A program made the position numbers and the translations under genes. A stretch of 64,000 bases of DNA. Source: Moniliella sp. 'wahieum'. Its lineage: Eukaryota > Basidiomycota > Moniliellomycetes > Moniliellales > Moniliellaceae. The notes below the pieces were generated by a model that saw only the letters and a list, made by a program, of their open reading frames with translations, made no database searches and had not been told where the DNA came from. The first letter of the stretch is position 1. Every line of letters starts with the position of its first letter. Positions 22,349-33,867 of this stretch are shown here, in pieces. The stretch is taken from NCBI GenBank assembly GCA_003971905.1, contig RSEE01000053.1, positions 410,825-474,824 on the forward strand, given 5' to 3'.

Positions 22349-24475
22349 TTACAGAAGCTGTTTGGCTGCTGTGCCCATCTCGACCGCGTGGCGGAGGACA
22401 GGACGGGCGTTGTTCTCGAGCGCATCCGCTTGTTGCGCCAGCGTCCGTGCCCCCGTTTTGTTTGGCGCATACACCTCTTGCACCACAGCCACACTTGTTT
22501 CCTCCCTTCCTTCTCTAGGAGCACGAGGTGAGCCGCGCAGTTGGTCCAAAAGTGGCGCTTGGCCTTGGCCCATTTGGACTGCATCCGCCGTGCCAGCACG
22601 GCCAAGACCAATGCCCTCCGGCCGCGGCGACCGACGGCGTCAGGGCCAAGCTGCCCAGTAGCTCCGATCACTCTGCACGCTTTCGGCGCCCAGTTGGACC
22701 ACCGCGTGGCTCACCTGTTCCGCAATCAACGCCGTGTGCGACGCAATGGGCTCCACCACCGCCACGTCCATTGGCGGTGCAGGCACCGCAATCTGGGCCG
22801 GGGGGACGGCCAGGGTGGAAGCTGCCAGCACGGTCGTACTCAACGCCAAGACGGCGGAAGAAGCAGCGGTGCGTTGGCCTTCGCGCGCCAGTTGGTCCGC
22901 CGGTCCGCCGGGCGCAGTGAGCGCTTGTCGCGCCTTGTGCACAGGGTGGGACAGCTGCGCCGTATCCACCTTGACCGACGCAGATGACAGCGTGGAAAGG
23001 TCCACGTGCGCCGAGGCGGACGCGAGGGATTGGACGACGGTGTGGAGGTGGGCGTGTTCCGCGCTGCTCACCTCGTCCAGTCGTCCTGCCGCCCTAGCCA
23101 GGGCAAGCGCCGTGCCTTGCGCAAAGGAGCGCTGTAGCGGCGCGCGGACCGTACTGGCAATCGTATCGGAGCGATAGAGCAACGTCCACCATGGCATGCC
23201 TTCCAACAAGGACGATAGCTCCGCTTGCGTGTCCGACGCTAGGTCCCACACGCTCGATCCGCTGTCACCGGCCCCGACACTTTTCTTGTCTCCTACCGGG
23301 TTGGCCTTCCGCACCTCCTCCATCACCCGAGCCGCTTGGCGCGGGACCAGCGAGGCAAACCGCGCGTCCAAGGAAGATGCTGCACCACGCAGGTTGGATG
23401 CGGTGGCGACCTCTTCGCCTGCCTGCGCACTCAGCGCAGCCGACGCATGCAGCACCGTCATGTACCTCCTCTCGTTCTCCCCCGCGTCGGCTGGCTCAGC
23501 AGCGTACGTACCTGGCCCAGGCGCGAAGCGGTATAGAGCGCGGCAAAGCTCGACCAAGTGGCCGAAGAGGAAGCGGAGGAAGAAGGCGATCGTAACGCTT
23601 CTTTGAGCGCCTCGGTCGCCCGCAAGGCCAAGCCCGAGGAAACGGTGGCAATCGCCACCGATGTGTCGCCGACCACGTTGCGCAGCGCAGCACGAATGGC
23701 CTGCTCAGACGTAAGGCCCGAGGGAAACGTGACTACTGCGTCCGAGTGGAGCGGCGGCAGAGCCAGGTCCGCTTCGCCTTCGCCTTGCTCCTGGCCCGAG
23801 GTGGGAGGGGCGGGAGGAAGAGGTGCAGGGTAGTTGACCACCACCAGCGCGGACGCGGGGTGAATCTCACGCAGCAGGGCAAGCGTGGGGTCGAGGCCGG
23901 CCGAAAGACTAAACGGATCCGTCACATACACAATCCGGTCCGCGCCGTACAAGGCCGACAGCAGCGCTTGCTTTGCCTCGGGCGACAGGGACTGGGTCGA
24001 CGGGAGGAGACGCCGAGTGAGCTGGACGTTGGGCAGCCAGCGAGGCGCAGGCAGGCTCAGGACCAGGTCCTTGTCGCTGTCGGCAGCCAGCAGCGCGGGG
24101 GGGGCACGCCCTGGTCGCCCGGCCGCGCCTCGAGCGGCTCATCGACCAACGCACGCACCAGCGGCGCGGTCTCGGCGCGGTCCGAGCCGATGACTGGCAG
24201 GCGAACAAAAGGGCGAGCGCGTTAGCCAGGCGCTACGGCCCACCGCGAGAGGGAGGGGGAGACGCACCAAGCACATTGGGTGGCGCGGGCTGCTGGGCGG
24301 CGGCGAGGCGGGCGCGCCAGACGCTGGTGCTGGGGCCGCCCCAGGCGGCCCAGGCGGCGTCGCAGTCGGCGAGGAGGCTGGCGGCGCGCGTGGACGCGGC
24401 GCGGAGCAGCGCCGGGCGCGGGCGGAGGCGGGCGGCGCGCGGGAAGGACGCGTGGGCGGCGCGCAGAAGCAACAT
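22349..24475 (-). CDS. Probable mitochondrial protein, Mmc1-like
   Basis: The start MLLLRAAHASFPRAARLRPR (24475) is Arg- and Ala-rich without acidic residues, a clear mitochondrial presequence. One intron, 24194-24267 (GTGCGT donor), joins PNVL|VIGSDRAETAPLVRALVDEPL. Next come GADRIVYVTDPFSLS and a strand-like ALVVVNYPAPLPP, resembling a degenerate nucleotide-binding fold. The middle is Ala/Ser-rich helix (SSLDARFASLVPRQAARVMEEV, WDLASDTQAELSSLLEGMPWW). A hydrophobic VLALSTTVLAASTLAVPP precedes a C-terminal helix ending MGTAAKQLL. About 680 codons. One-base breaks lie near 23540, 22690 and 22560. The arrangement reminds me of fungal Mmc1 proteins. That name is from memory of the pattern and is uncertain; the mitochondrial location is better supported. 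Confidence 0.55.
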
Positions 24476-24851
24476 GCTGCGCGTGGCCGGCGGTGGTGGT
24501 TGCGCGCTGGGCGCGCCTATGAATATGAGTATGAGTATGAATCTTCTGCCGCAGCTGGGCGTCTGGCCGTGGTCACTAATGGCCGCCTGCCGCTGGAATG
24601 AAATTACGACGCTGCGGAAAACTGCCGTTCGCCCGCCATTCCCCCAAGTCGGAAAGCCCGACGGGCGAGTTTCGGTTGGAGGGAAGGAGAAGCCCTCACC
24701 CGCTACCCAAGCACACCCGCGCAGATGGAGCATCAAATAGGGGGCGGCATCCACGATGCACCCTGCAGGTGAATCCAGAACGAGATATACGCAGAGGGAG
24801 CAAGAAGAAGAAGAAGAAAAAAAAAAAAAAAAAACAGCAGCTCGACTGTGT
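24476..24851. other. Spacer with a GAA/A-rich tract
   Basis: This is the 5' flank of the Mmc1-like gene and 3' flank of GUK1. It contains GAAGAAGAAG followed by about 18 A (24804-24834). No gene. Confidence 0.6.
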
Positions 24852-25543
24852 TTACTTGTCGGCCTGGAGCGCAGCCAGCCGGTCAATGCTCGCCTGCTCC
24901 GCCTCAGGCTCGGCCGGAGGCAAGGCGTCGCCGCCCTTGGTGAGGTGGCCGGTGGCCACCTGCCGGAACAAGGCGTAGGCGCGGTCCAGGTCGTCGTTGA
25001 CCACCGTCATCGTGCTTGCCCTCGCGCGCAAACCGCAGCTCTTGCGCGGCCATGGCAAGCCGCTTGGTGATGCTCTCCTCCGTCTCGGAACCGCGGCCTT
25101 CGAGCCGCTCCTTGAGCGCAGAGAACGACGGAGGCGCGAGGAAGACGTAGAGCGGGTCCAGGTGCGGGTGGCGCGCCATGATGGTCCGCACGCCTTGCGC
25201 ATCAATGTCCAGCACCGCCCGGCGCCGCACACCGCCGTCCGACACGCGGGACACGTCGGCGACGGCCTGGGCCGTGGTGCCGTAGCAGTTGCCGCCGAAG
25301 ACGGCGTGCTCGAGAAAGGCGCCGTCGTGTGGATGAGCTGGTCGAACTGGGGGCGGGTGACGTAGTGGTACGACCGCCGGGCGTCTCGCCGCGCGGGGGC
25401 GCGGGTGGTGTGGCTGACGCTGAAGCCGAAGCGGTCGGGGTACTCGCGAGGAGGCGCTTGAGCAGCGTGCTCTTCCCGGTGCCCGACGGGCCGAAGAGCA
25501 CGAGGGGGCGCGCCATCTGGGCTTCGACGAGGGGGACGGACAT
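24852..25543 (-). CDS. GUK1: Guanylate kinase
   Basis: Phosphorylates GMP to GDP with ATP in the cytosol. Start MSVPLVEAQMARPLVLFGPSG at 25543, with the P-loop GPSGTGKST right after. Then come YPDRFGFSVSHTTRAP (GMP-binding region), YHYVTRPQFDQLI, HAVFGGNCYGTT and RAVLDIDAQGVRTI (Asp-x-Asp near the active site). The lid region YVFLAPPSFSALKERLEGRGSETEESI is followed by an end NDDLDRAYALFRQV. About 230 codons, slightly longer than yeast Guk1 (187). One-base breaks lie near 25460, 25340 and 25010. No intron is required. It is divergent from FGAM synthase with 251 bp between starts. Confidence 0.92.
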
Positions 25544-25794
25544 GGGGACGGGGGGGCGAGGCCACGCGTGGAGCAGCAGGAGCGAGTGTATTCGCGGCAA
25601 AAAGAGGGGGTAGGCCTTAGGCAGCCCGTGAGACGATCCAGGCGCAGTTGCACCGACCCGCCTGGACGTTTCGTTCGTGGCTGCGTCTTTTTCCATTTTT
25701 TTTCGGCGACGCACAGACGGACTTTTGCCTCGATTAGTCCCCGGCGAACTGCTGTGACGCCGCCCCCCCCCACCACCCTCGCCCCCTGCCCGCC
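25544..25794. promoter_or_regulatory. Shared divergent promoter, GUK1 / FGAM synthase
   Basis: 251 bp between two divergent start codons of purine-synthesis genes. It contains a T-rich tract (CTTTTTCCATTTTTTTT, about 25687-25703). No clear factor site is recognised. Co-regulation is inferred from layout. Confidence 0.6.
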
Positions 25795-28700
25795 ATGGCT
25801 GCTGGCCACGCCACCCTGCTCGGCCCCCGTCCACATCCCCCCATCCGCACCGACCTGCTCGACACCTCCGCCCCCTCCCGCCCCCAGCCCGCCGCTCCGC
25901 TCCGTCGACGCCGTCTACCTCCACTTTGTCCAGCCTGCCGCCCCGCCGCGCTCGAGGGCGAGGTGGCGCAGACCCTGGACCTGCTCCTCGCCTACGGCGA
26001 CGACGTGGCCTTCCCCGCGACGCGCGCCGTCGTGGCCTCGGCCATCCAGGGCTCCCTCCCCTCGGACCAGGTCGTGCTCTTTGTCGCCCCGCGCCAGGGC
26101 AACATCTCCCCCTGGTCCTCCAGGCCGCCGACATCTTCCACGAGTGCGGCTTGGCCGACAAGGTCAAGCGCGTCGAGCGTGGCCTGGCGTACGTGCTGCA
26201 GTTTGATCACCCGGCCAAGGCGTCCTTGTCGCCCGAGGAGCTGGCGGGCCTGGGCGATGCGCTGTACGACCGCATGACGCAGGTGCTCACCCCCACCCTG
26301 CCCACCACCGACGACCTGTTCCACGCGTCCAAGCCGGCGCCCTTGAAGGTCATTGATCTTCTCCAGGGCCTCAAGGCGCAGGACGTTGACCGTCCCACCC
26401 CCTGGCTCGCCTCCAGAAGGCCAATGTGGAGGATGTCTGGCGCTGGCCGGGGACGAGATGGAGTATCTCATCTCGGCCTTTGTCCACCCTCCCTCGGGCG
26501 GCACGGGCCTGGGCCGCAACCCGACGGACGTGGAACTGTTCATGTTTGCCCAAGTCAACTCGGAGCACTGCCGGCACAAGATCTTCAATGCGGACTGGAC
26601 GATCGACGGCAAGCCGATGCCGGAAACGTTGTTTGGCATGATCCGGCACACGCACAAGCTGCATCCGCACACACCATCTCGGCCTACTCGGACAATGCCG
26701 CGGTCTTCGAAGGCTTGAGGCGGTGCGGTTCGATGCCGACAAGGTGGATGGCCTGCACGTGTACACGGGCAAGAAGGAAGTCCGTCCTATGCTCGGCAAG
26801 GTCGAAACCCACAACCACCCGACCGCCGTCTCGCCCTTCCCCGGTGCAGCTACCGGCTCGCGGGGGAGATCCGGGACGAAGGTGCGGTGGGCCGCGGGTC
26901 GAAGCCCAAGGCGGCCTGACGGGCTTCATGACCTCCAACCTCAACCTCGCCTCGGCGCCGCAAAAGTGGGAGGAAGACTTTGGTCGCCCGGCGCACATTG
27001 CCTCGGCGCAAAAGATCATGCTCGAGGCGCCCCTGGGCGGAGCCAGCTTTAACAACGAGTTTGGTCGTCCGGCGATTGGCGGATTCTGGCGGACGTGAGC
27101 GAACGGGTGCCGGTACGTGGGGCTGCTTGCTTTGTTTTGTTGGGGGGTCGGGGCAGGGGGCAGGGATGGGGTAGCATCCACAGAGAACTAACCGAACTGA
27201 ACCATCTCATCATCCTCTTCCAGACGGGGGACAAGGGCGCGCTCGAAGTGCGTGGCTACCACAAGCCGATCATGCTTGCTGGTGGTGTGGGCAACGTGCG
27301 GCGAGTGTGCGCTCAAGGGCCAAATCGAGGGGGAGCGCGGTGATCGTGCTGGGTGGGCCGGGATGATGCTGATTGGGGGCGGCGGCGCTGCTTCTTCGCT
27401 CGCGTCCGGCGCGGCGGACCGGGCCGACTTGGACTTTGCTTCGGTGCAGCGCGAGAACCCCGAGCTGCAGCGGCGCTGCCAAGAGGTGATTGACCAGTGC
27501 GCCAACCTGGTGGGCGGCAACCCGATCCAGTCCATTCACGACGTTGGTGCCGGAGGACTGAGCAATGCGTGCCCGAGCTGGTGCACGACGCCGGTCTCGG
27601 CGCGCACTTTGAGCTGCGTGACGTTCCCGTCGCTTCGCCGGGCATGTCGCCGATGGAGATCTGGTGCAACGAGTCGCAGGAACGCTACGTGCTCGCGGTC
27701 AAGCAGGCCGATCTGCCATCTTTGAGGCGATTGCCAAGCGCGAACGGTGCCCGTATGCGGTGGTCGGGTGGCAACGACCGAGCAACGCCTTCCTCTCGGC
27801 CGTCTGTTTGGCACGACGCCCATTGACCTTACGATGGACGTGCTGTTTGGCAAGGCGCCCAAGATTGGTCGCACAGCGCAGTCGCTCGACGTGCAGCTGA
27901 CCCCTTTGACGCGTCGCTGGGCTCCTACGTCGCGTCCAACGCTACGGCCGAAGCGGTGGACCGTGTCCTGCACCTCCCCAGCGTCGGCAGCAAGGCGTTC
28001 CTGATCACAATTGGCGATCGCTCCGTCACCTCGTTGGTGGCGCAGGAACCGATGGTGGGACCGTGGCAGGTGCCCGTGGCGGATGTGGCGGTGACCCGGA
28101 CGAGTTACGGGTTCGACTGCCTGACGGGCGAAGCGATGGCATCGGGAGAACGTACGCCGCTGGCACTGATCAATGCTGCTGCCAGTGCGCGCATGGCGTT
28201 GCCGAGGCGCTGACCAACCTCGTGGCTGCCGATGTGGGCGACGACCTGACCGCGTCAAGCTCAGGCCAACTGGATGGCCGCTGCGTCGCATGGGGACGAG
28301 GGCAAGAAACTGTACGAGGCTGTGCAGGCGTTGGCCTGGACTTGTGCCCGCAGCTCGGCCTCGCCATCCCGGTCGGCAAAGATTCCATGTCGATGAAGAT
28401 GGCGTGGCACGAGGATGGGGAAGAGCAAGGAAGTCACCTCGCCGCTCAGCTTGATCATCACGGCCTTTGGCCCTGTGTTTGACACCGTCGTACCTGGACC
28501 CCGCTGCTGCGCACCGACGTGGAGGACACGGTGCTGCTGCTGATCGCCTGGCGGGCGGGAAGCAACGCTTGGGCGGCAGTGCGTTGGCGCAAGTGTTCCG
28601 CCAGGGGCGACGAGGCGCCGGACGTTGAGTCGGCCAAGGTGCTCACCGCGTTCATCAGGCCATGAGCACACTCAAGCGCTTGACCGTCGAGTCGCGCCCG

Positions 28701-30036
28701 ATGCGCCCCAGCTCATCTTGGCCTACCAGACCGGAGCGACGGAGGCCTGTTGGCTGCGCGGCCGAAATGAGCTTTGCCGGCGCACGGGCATCGAGCTGGA
28801 TGGCGTCGTACAGTGCCGATGCCAGCCTGGCCTCGGTGCACGCCGCCTTGTTCAACGAGGAACTGGGCGCGGTGGTGCAGGTGCGTCGGTCGGACGTCAA
28901 GGCGGTTGCAGGCGGTGCTGGTATCGGAGGGCGTGCCGGCCAAGGACGTTCACGTTCTCGGTCGCGTCCTCCCCGCCGGCGAGGAAAGCGTTACGTTCAC
29001 CCACGGCGAGCACGTCGTCTTGCGCTCCGAGCGCAAGCAGCTCCAAGCTGCCTGGGCCGAAACGTCGTGGCGGATGCAGGCGTTGCGGGACAACCACAAG
29101 GCGGCCGATAGCGAGTATGCCTTGATCCAAACCAGCGCCCACAGCTCGCCCAACCGCCTGTCGTACGACCTCAGCTACAACCCGGCGAGGACGTGTTGGG
29201 CGCGCTCGCGTTCACTGGGGTAGAGCGGCCCGCTTCACTCGGCGCCCATGGTGGCCATCCTGCGCGAACAAGGTGTCAATTCGCATGTCGAGATGGCCTG
29301 GGCCTGGCACCAAGCCGGCTTTACCGTGGTCGATGTCCACAGCTCGGACCTCACCTCGGGACGGGTCAGCTTGGCGCCCTTCCGTGGGCTGGCTGCCTGC
29401 GGTGGCTTCTCCTTTGGTGACGTGCTGGGTGCCGGAGGCGGATGGGCCAAGTCGCTGCTGCTCAACCCGACCGCACGCAAGGAACTGCAGACCTTCTTCC
29501 TGGAACGCACCGATACGTTTGCCTTGGGCGTGTGCAATGGTGCCAGATGCTCTCGGAGCTGGGCCGGGCCGGCCTGATCCCTGGCGGCAAAGCCTGGCCT
29601 GCGTTCAAGGGCAACGCCTCGGGTCGCTACGAGGCGCGACAGGTGATGGTTGAGGTGGACGCGAATGCCTCGGGTCCCTTTTTGCGCTTGATGCGCGGCT
29701 CGCGGTTGCCCATTGTCGTTTCGCACGCCGAAGGACGCGCTGTGGCGGCCAACCCCGTGCCGAAGGATCAGGTGGTGCTGCGCTACGTTAACAACAGCCC
29801 CGACGACCGCTCCGCGACCGAAACGTACCCGCTCAACCCAACGGCTCCCCCGACGGCGTGACCGGCGTGCAATCCTCCGACGGACGCGTGCTCAGCATGA
29901 TGCCCCACCCGGAACGCTGTCTGTTTGACACCAACTGTCCCTCCCGCCCCCGGCCACGGGTCCGAGCTGGAACGGACGCGGTCCCTGGTTCCGGCTGTTT
30001 GAAAGTGTGCGTCTGTGGGTGGAGGAGAACCCGTAG
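25795..30036 (+). CDS. ADE6: Phosphoribosylformylglycinamidine synthase (FGAM synthase)
   Basis: The fourth step of de novo purine synthesis: FGAR plus glutamine plus ATP to FGAM. Start [11 protein letters not shown]-terminal domain [10 protein letters not shown]; linker [18 protein letters not shown]. The synthetase core is [29 protein letters not shown] (ATP loop), [42 protein letters not shown]. The glutaminase domain at the C-terminus is [34 protein letters not shown] with the catalytic Cys codon at 29533-29535, and MMPHPERC. It ends [13 protein letters not shown] at 30036. One intron, 27113-27223. About 1,375 codons, normal. At least 18 one-base frame breaks occur, far more per kb than in the Osh or Amt genes. 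All motifs and the domain order are intact, so sequencing error is likelier than decay. Confidence 0.93.
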
Positions 30037-30922
30037 TGGCCGGTCCATCCGCGCGCCTACCCCTTCCCCCGCATCCAAAAGGATAGCGGACGGAAGGATT
30101 GAATCAATTCGTGTGTATCGTTTCGTCTGGGGCGTGACTGGCAGAGCTGAGAGGAGATCTGTAGGCTAGAAATGGTGCCTGACGGCGGGAGGAGGGACTG
30201 GTGAAGCAACAGTTGTGCTTGGAAGACATGCGTACGATACAACGAGGTGGACCGACATGTGGTAGATAGTAGTGTGGCTAGTTGGTTCTGTTCCAGCCGT
30301 TGAGTTCATCTGCCCGTACGGCGTCCCCTTGGCACCACACCGGCCACCGCTCTTTCTCCTCTCGTCCGTCCTGCCCGCCTGTGAGCTCGATTCGTAGCCT
30401 AGGTTACTAATAGTGGGACCCACCCACTGGAGCAACGCATGGCACAACTGTTTCGCCTTCAATGCAGACCGTCGACCCCGTACCATCACCGTGGCAAACT
30501 GTCTAGTAGGCACCCCGGTCCGCCCCGTCCGTCGCAACGGTGGTTGGACCCGGTTTTGATTTTGAGGCAGGACGGAAGACATACGAGCTAGGCTGGGCCT
30601 CAGCGCTGACCTCCTACTTGGTCCTTGCTGTCCTGTCCGGCCCGGCTTGTCGACCGCTCCCGGCGGGTCGTTCGTCCGTAGACCTGATTAAAGATCCTTC
30701 TCTCTAGAACCTACGAAACCGTGCCGCAGTCCAGTCCCACCTCGGCTCCCTGCCGCTGAGCGCTGACCACGTCAACACGAAATCAATTCAATCGGAAACT
30801 ATGTACAGTGCCATGGCGCAGGGAGACACGGTGCCCAGGGTCCCAGGGTACCCAGCGTGCCATCCACACCACATGGTCGAGGCTAGTTTGAAAGCAAGCC
30901 GAAGCGCTGGGGCTACGCGGTG
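30037..30922. other. Intergenic, no gene recognised
   Basis: Moderately GC-rich, with no recognisable product on either strand. Confidence 0.5.
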
Positions 30923-33391
30923 CTACACATTGATCCACTCGGCCAAGTCAATGGCCAAGGGGGGCGAGGAGCGGGAGGCAGAAGGTGAGGAGGGCGAAGG
31001 CGAAGCGCGCGTCCACCGTTCGTCCCCGCTCCGCTCGGCGCGCAACTGCAGTCGTTCCCACAACACCGTGTCCAGTGTCGCGCCCGGACTCGGCGGCGGC
31101 ACAGGCACGCACCAAGTCCCACTCCCAGTCCCACCCAGATCCAGATCCAGATCCAGATCCAGACCAAATCCAGACCCAGGTCCAGACCCAGGTAGGGGCA
31201 GGGGCAACCCGAGCTGACTACCACGACGGAAGGGGGACCGGTCTGGGCGGTCCGGCGAGCCGAGGGCGAGGTGGCAAGGCGCGGCAGTGGCGGGGGTAGA
31301 GCTGCGCGGGGTGGAGGTACCGGGGCGGGAGCGATGGGAGCGAGGATGAGTGCGCGTGTGGGTGCGCGTAGAAGAAGAAGGACGAGATCGGTCTCGCGGG
31401 TGAGAGGCGACAGAGCCAAATGGTCGATGGGTCTCGCAACCCGTGATGATCGCTCGTCGCGAAGCCGAGTAAGGCCGGTGCGAAGGCGCAAACGTGCCCA
31501 TTCGCGGCGTTTCGGGAACGGGAGGGAAGAGGAGGAGGAGGAAAGCGCGGGCGAAAGCGTCGTCCCGGTGTTGTTGACGCAGGTGGCGGTGGCGGTGGTG
31601 CCGCCCGTCGGCCACGAGAAAGAGGACGGGATGTGGAGGTGGATTGGGATCGGGATCGGGAGTCGGTACGGGAACGAGAATGGGAACGAGAACGAGAACG
31701 AGAATGAGAATGAGAAGGAGAGTGGAGACGAGAAGGCGAGGGGAGCGGGAGCGGAAGGGTACGATGACCACGTGCGTCGTCGACGCGGAAGCGAGATCGA
31801 GATCGAGATCGAGAACGAGAATGCGAACGAGAATGAGAATGAGAATGAGAATGAGAATGAGAAGCAAGATGAGGATGGGGACGCGGATGGGGCCAGCCGA
31901 GCCGCGCGGGGCGAGACTGCCGACGACCATACGGGGCAAATGGAAACCACCACCCATATCGTCCGTCGTGTCTCCGTCCAAGTCCGAGTCCAAGTCCAAG
32001 TCCAAGTCCAAGTCAAAATCCGAGTCGGCAGCTGCACCGCACCGGCACCGACACGGGCACGTGCGCCGGTACCAGGCTCACTGTCCAACCCTGCGTCCGA
32101 CAACCCACCGTCCTCCACCCGCTCAAATTCCCCATCCGAGCCAAACACTGCTCTGCCGTCGTCCGTCGTCCGCGCACACACTGTCGTCCCGTCGCCATCC
32201 AAAAAGGTCACCGTCACCACGTGCGAGGAGACGGGGGCGGGTAAGGCAGGCGCGAGAGGAGGGCGCGGTCTCCTCCTCCTCCTCGTCCGGCGGGGAGGAG
32301 AGCGTGCGCTGGTCCCCTGTCGCCGGGGCAGGGGGAAAGAGCGCAGGCAGGAGTGGAGGCGCCAAGGTCGAAAACGAAGTCGAGGTCGAGGCCGATGTCG
32401 ATAGCGCCAGGGGGGGGAAGTTTGATCAAAACTTTGTGGTCAAAAAGCGGGATGGACACTTCAAAGCTCGTCCCGTCTTCGTCTTCGTCTTCGTTCTCGT
32501 TATTGTCCGACTCGGAGCCGACAAGGGGCGGGCGAGCGGACCGCTGAGGTCCCACGACGGGACAAGCGACAGGTCGTACGTCGACAGGTCCAGTGGCCGC
32601 TCCTCTTCCGTATGCAACGGCGACGAAGGCGTGGGCACGTGGGAGAAGGGGGCGGGGAGCACCGGTACCTGTAGCGGCACCGGCAGTGGGCGGTGCCGCT
32701 ATGCTTGTGTTTGCGACCGCCAGCTTCTTTCCGCGCTCGCTTGGCAGCGCCTTGGGACACCGAATGGGCAGCACGCTCCCGCTCAGGTCAAAGGAGCGAG
32801 GGAGGAAGACAAAGACAGCGGGACGTCGTGGTCGTACTCATACTCATACTCATACTCGTACTCGTGGCCATCGTCCGTGTCCACATCCGCATCGGCGTCG
32901 TCTGCCGGCGCGGTTGTGCGGGGCGGGCGGGAGCGAGGCGCCGTGTCACGGGCCAGGTCCAAGTCCGAGTCGGCAGCATCGGGGTCGACGAGGTCGGGGG
33001 AGAGGCGGAGCGGCCGCGGGGCGCGGTGCTTGCGTTCGGGAGGATGCGGGGGGCGCGGGGGACGCGCGGGGGCGCACTCGACGCTCCGCAGCGCAGCGGC
33101 GCGGGAGGCTGGGGCGCAGGGGCGCAGCGAGGCTGGGGCGAGGGCGAGGGCGAGGGGGCAGGCGGGGCGGTGGCGGCGCAGCGCGAGCGCGGTGGTGGTG
33201 GGAGGCGTGGGGGGCGGGAGAGCGCCGGTGGCGCACGGCGCTTGCGCGCGGCAGAGCCCGAGGCGGAGCCCGAGCAGAGGCGGGGCGGGTGGGCGCAAGC
33301 GCAGCGGCCAGCGCCGAGGGCCGGCGGGGGGGGCGGGGGCGGGGCCTGGGCCTGGGATGGGCGGGGGTGGGGGGGGCGGGTGGGTGCGCAT
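30923..33391 (-). CDS. Candidate gene for an acidic low-complexity protein, frame-broken
   Basis: Not recognised. Reading the minus strand from MRTHPPPPPPP (33391), a Pro/Ala/Arg-rich leader gives way to acidic segments (DADADVDTDDGHEYEYEYEYEY). A better-mixed block follows (TSFEVSIPLFDHKVLIKLPP, near 32420-32470), then more acidic dipeptide repeats encoded by six-base DNA units. The end is DTVLWERLQLRAERSGDERW and IDLAEWINV, stop at 30923-30925. The mixed blocks and the end look like real protein, but the frame changes several times and opposite-strand frames are also long because of repeats. It may be an acidic nuclear protein, or simply repeat-rich spacer. Confidence 0.3.
31134..31196. repeat. 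(CCAGAT)n hexamer repeat
   Basis: Six-base units CCAGAT/CCAGAC/CCAGGT in tandem, about ten copies. Confidence 0.85.
31671..31722. repeat. (GAACGA/GAATGA)n hexamer repeat
   Basis: About eight six-base units in tandem. Confidence 0.85.
31792..31864. repeat. (GAGATC/GAGAAT)n hexamer repeat
   Basis: About 12 six-base units: first GAGATC, then GAACGA and GAGAAT forms. Confidence 0.85.
31976..32020. repeat. (AAGTCC)n hexamer repeat
   Basis: About seven six-base units, AAGTCC with AGTCCG variants. Confidence 0.85.
32834..32866. repeat. (TACTCA)n hexamer repeat
   Basis: About five copies. It encodes the Glu-Tyr repeat on the minus strand. Confidence 0.85.
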
Positions 33392-33867
33392 GGGGCTCAG
33401 AGTATGCGTTGGCGTGATCTGGTTGCTGAGGTTGTGTTTCAGGGGCTGGCCACACCATCGTCAGGGAGCAGCACACAGGAGAGAAGGAGCGCAGCAGCAG
33501 ACAACAGCGCAGGTGGTAGCACCAACACACATCCCCCGAGTAGCCAGCCGGCTATGCCCCTCTAACCCCCCCCCACCAGCACTGCCCCCGCGCCACCCCA
33601 CCCCCTTTTTTTTTCTTTTTTGGCGCTCGCGCGATCCGCCCACGGGGGCAGTGTGGCTGGCCCTGCGCCTCCCGCCGCTTCTGCCGGCCATCATCCACCC
33701 CATTCCTTCGCTCCCCTCTCACGCATCGCCTCCCCATCACGCCCCATCACTCCCCTGTCACACCCAACATACTCCCACTTATACTTCTCTTATTATACTG
33801 AGTTCTCCTCTTATACTTGTCTCTTATTATACTTGAGTCCTCTTATACTTGCCACTCCATTCAATCT
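33392..33867. other. Spacer with CTTATACTTG repeats
   Basis: No gene. Four diverged copies of a CTTATACTTG-like word lie at about 33775-33855, just beyond the threonine aldolase stop. Confidence 0.5.

Noticed and set aside
21867-22671. Long open frames of Gly/Asp, Glu/Met, Ser/Pro and Ile/Ser over the CATCTC tract
   Set aside because: They exist on both strands only because a six-base repeat has no stops; no unique sequence supports a gene there.
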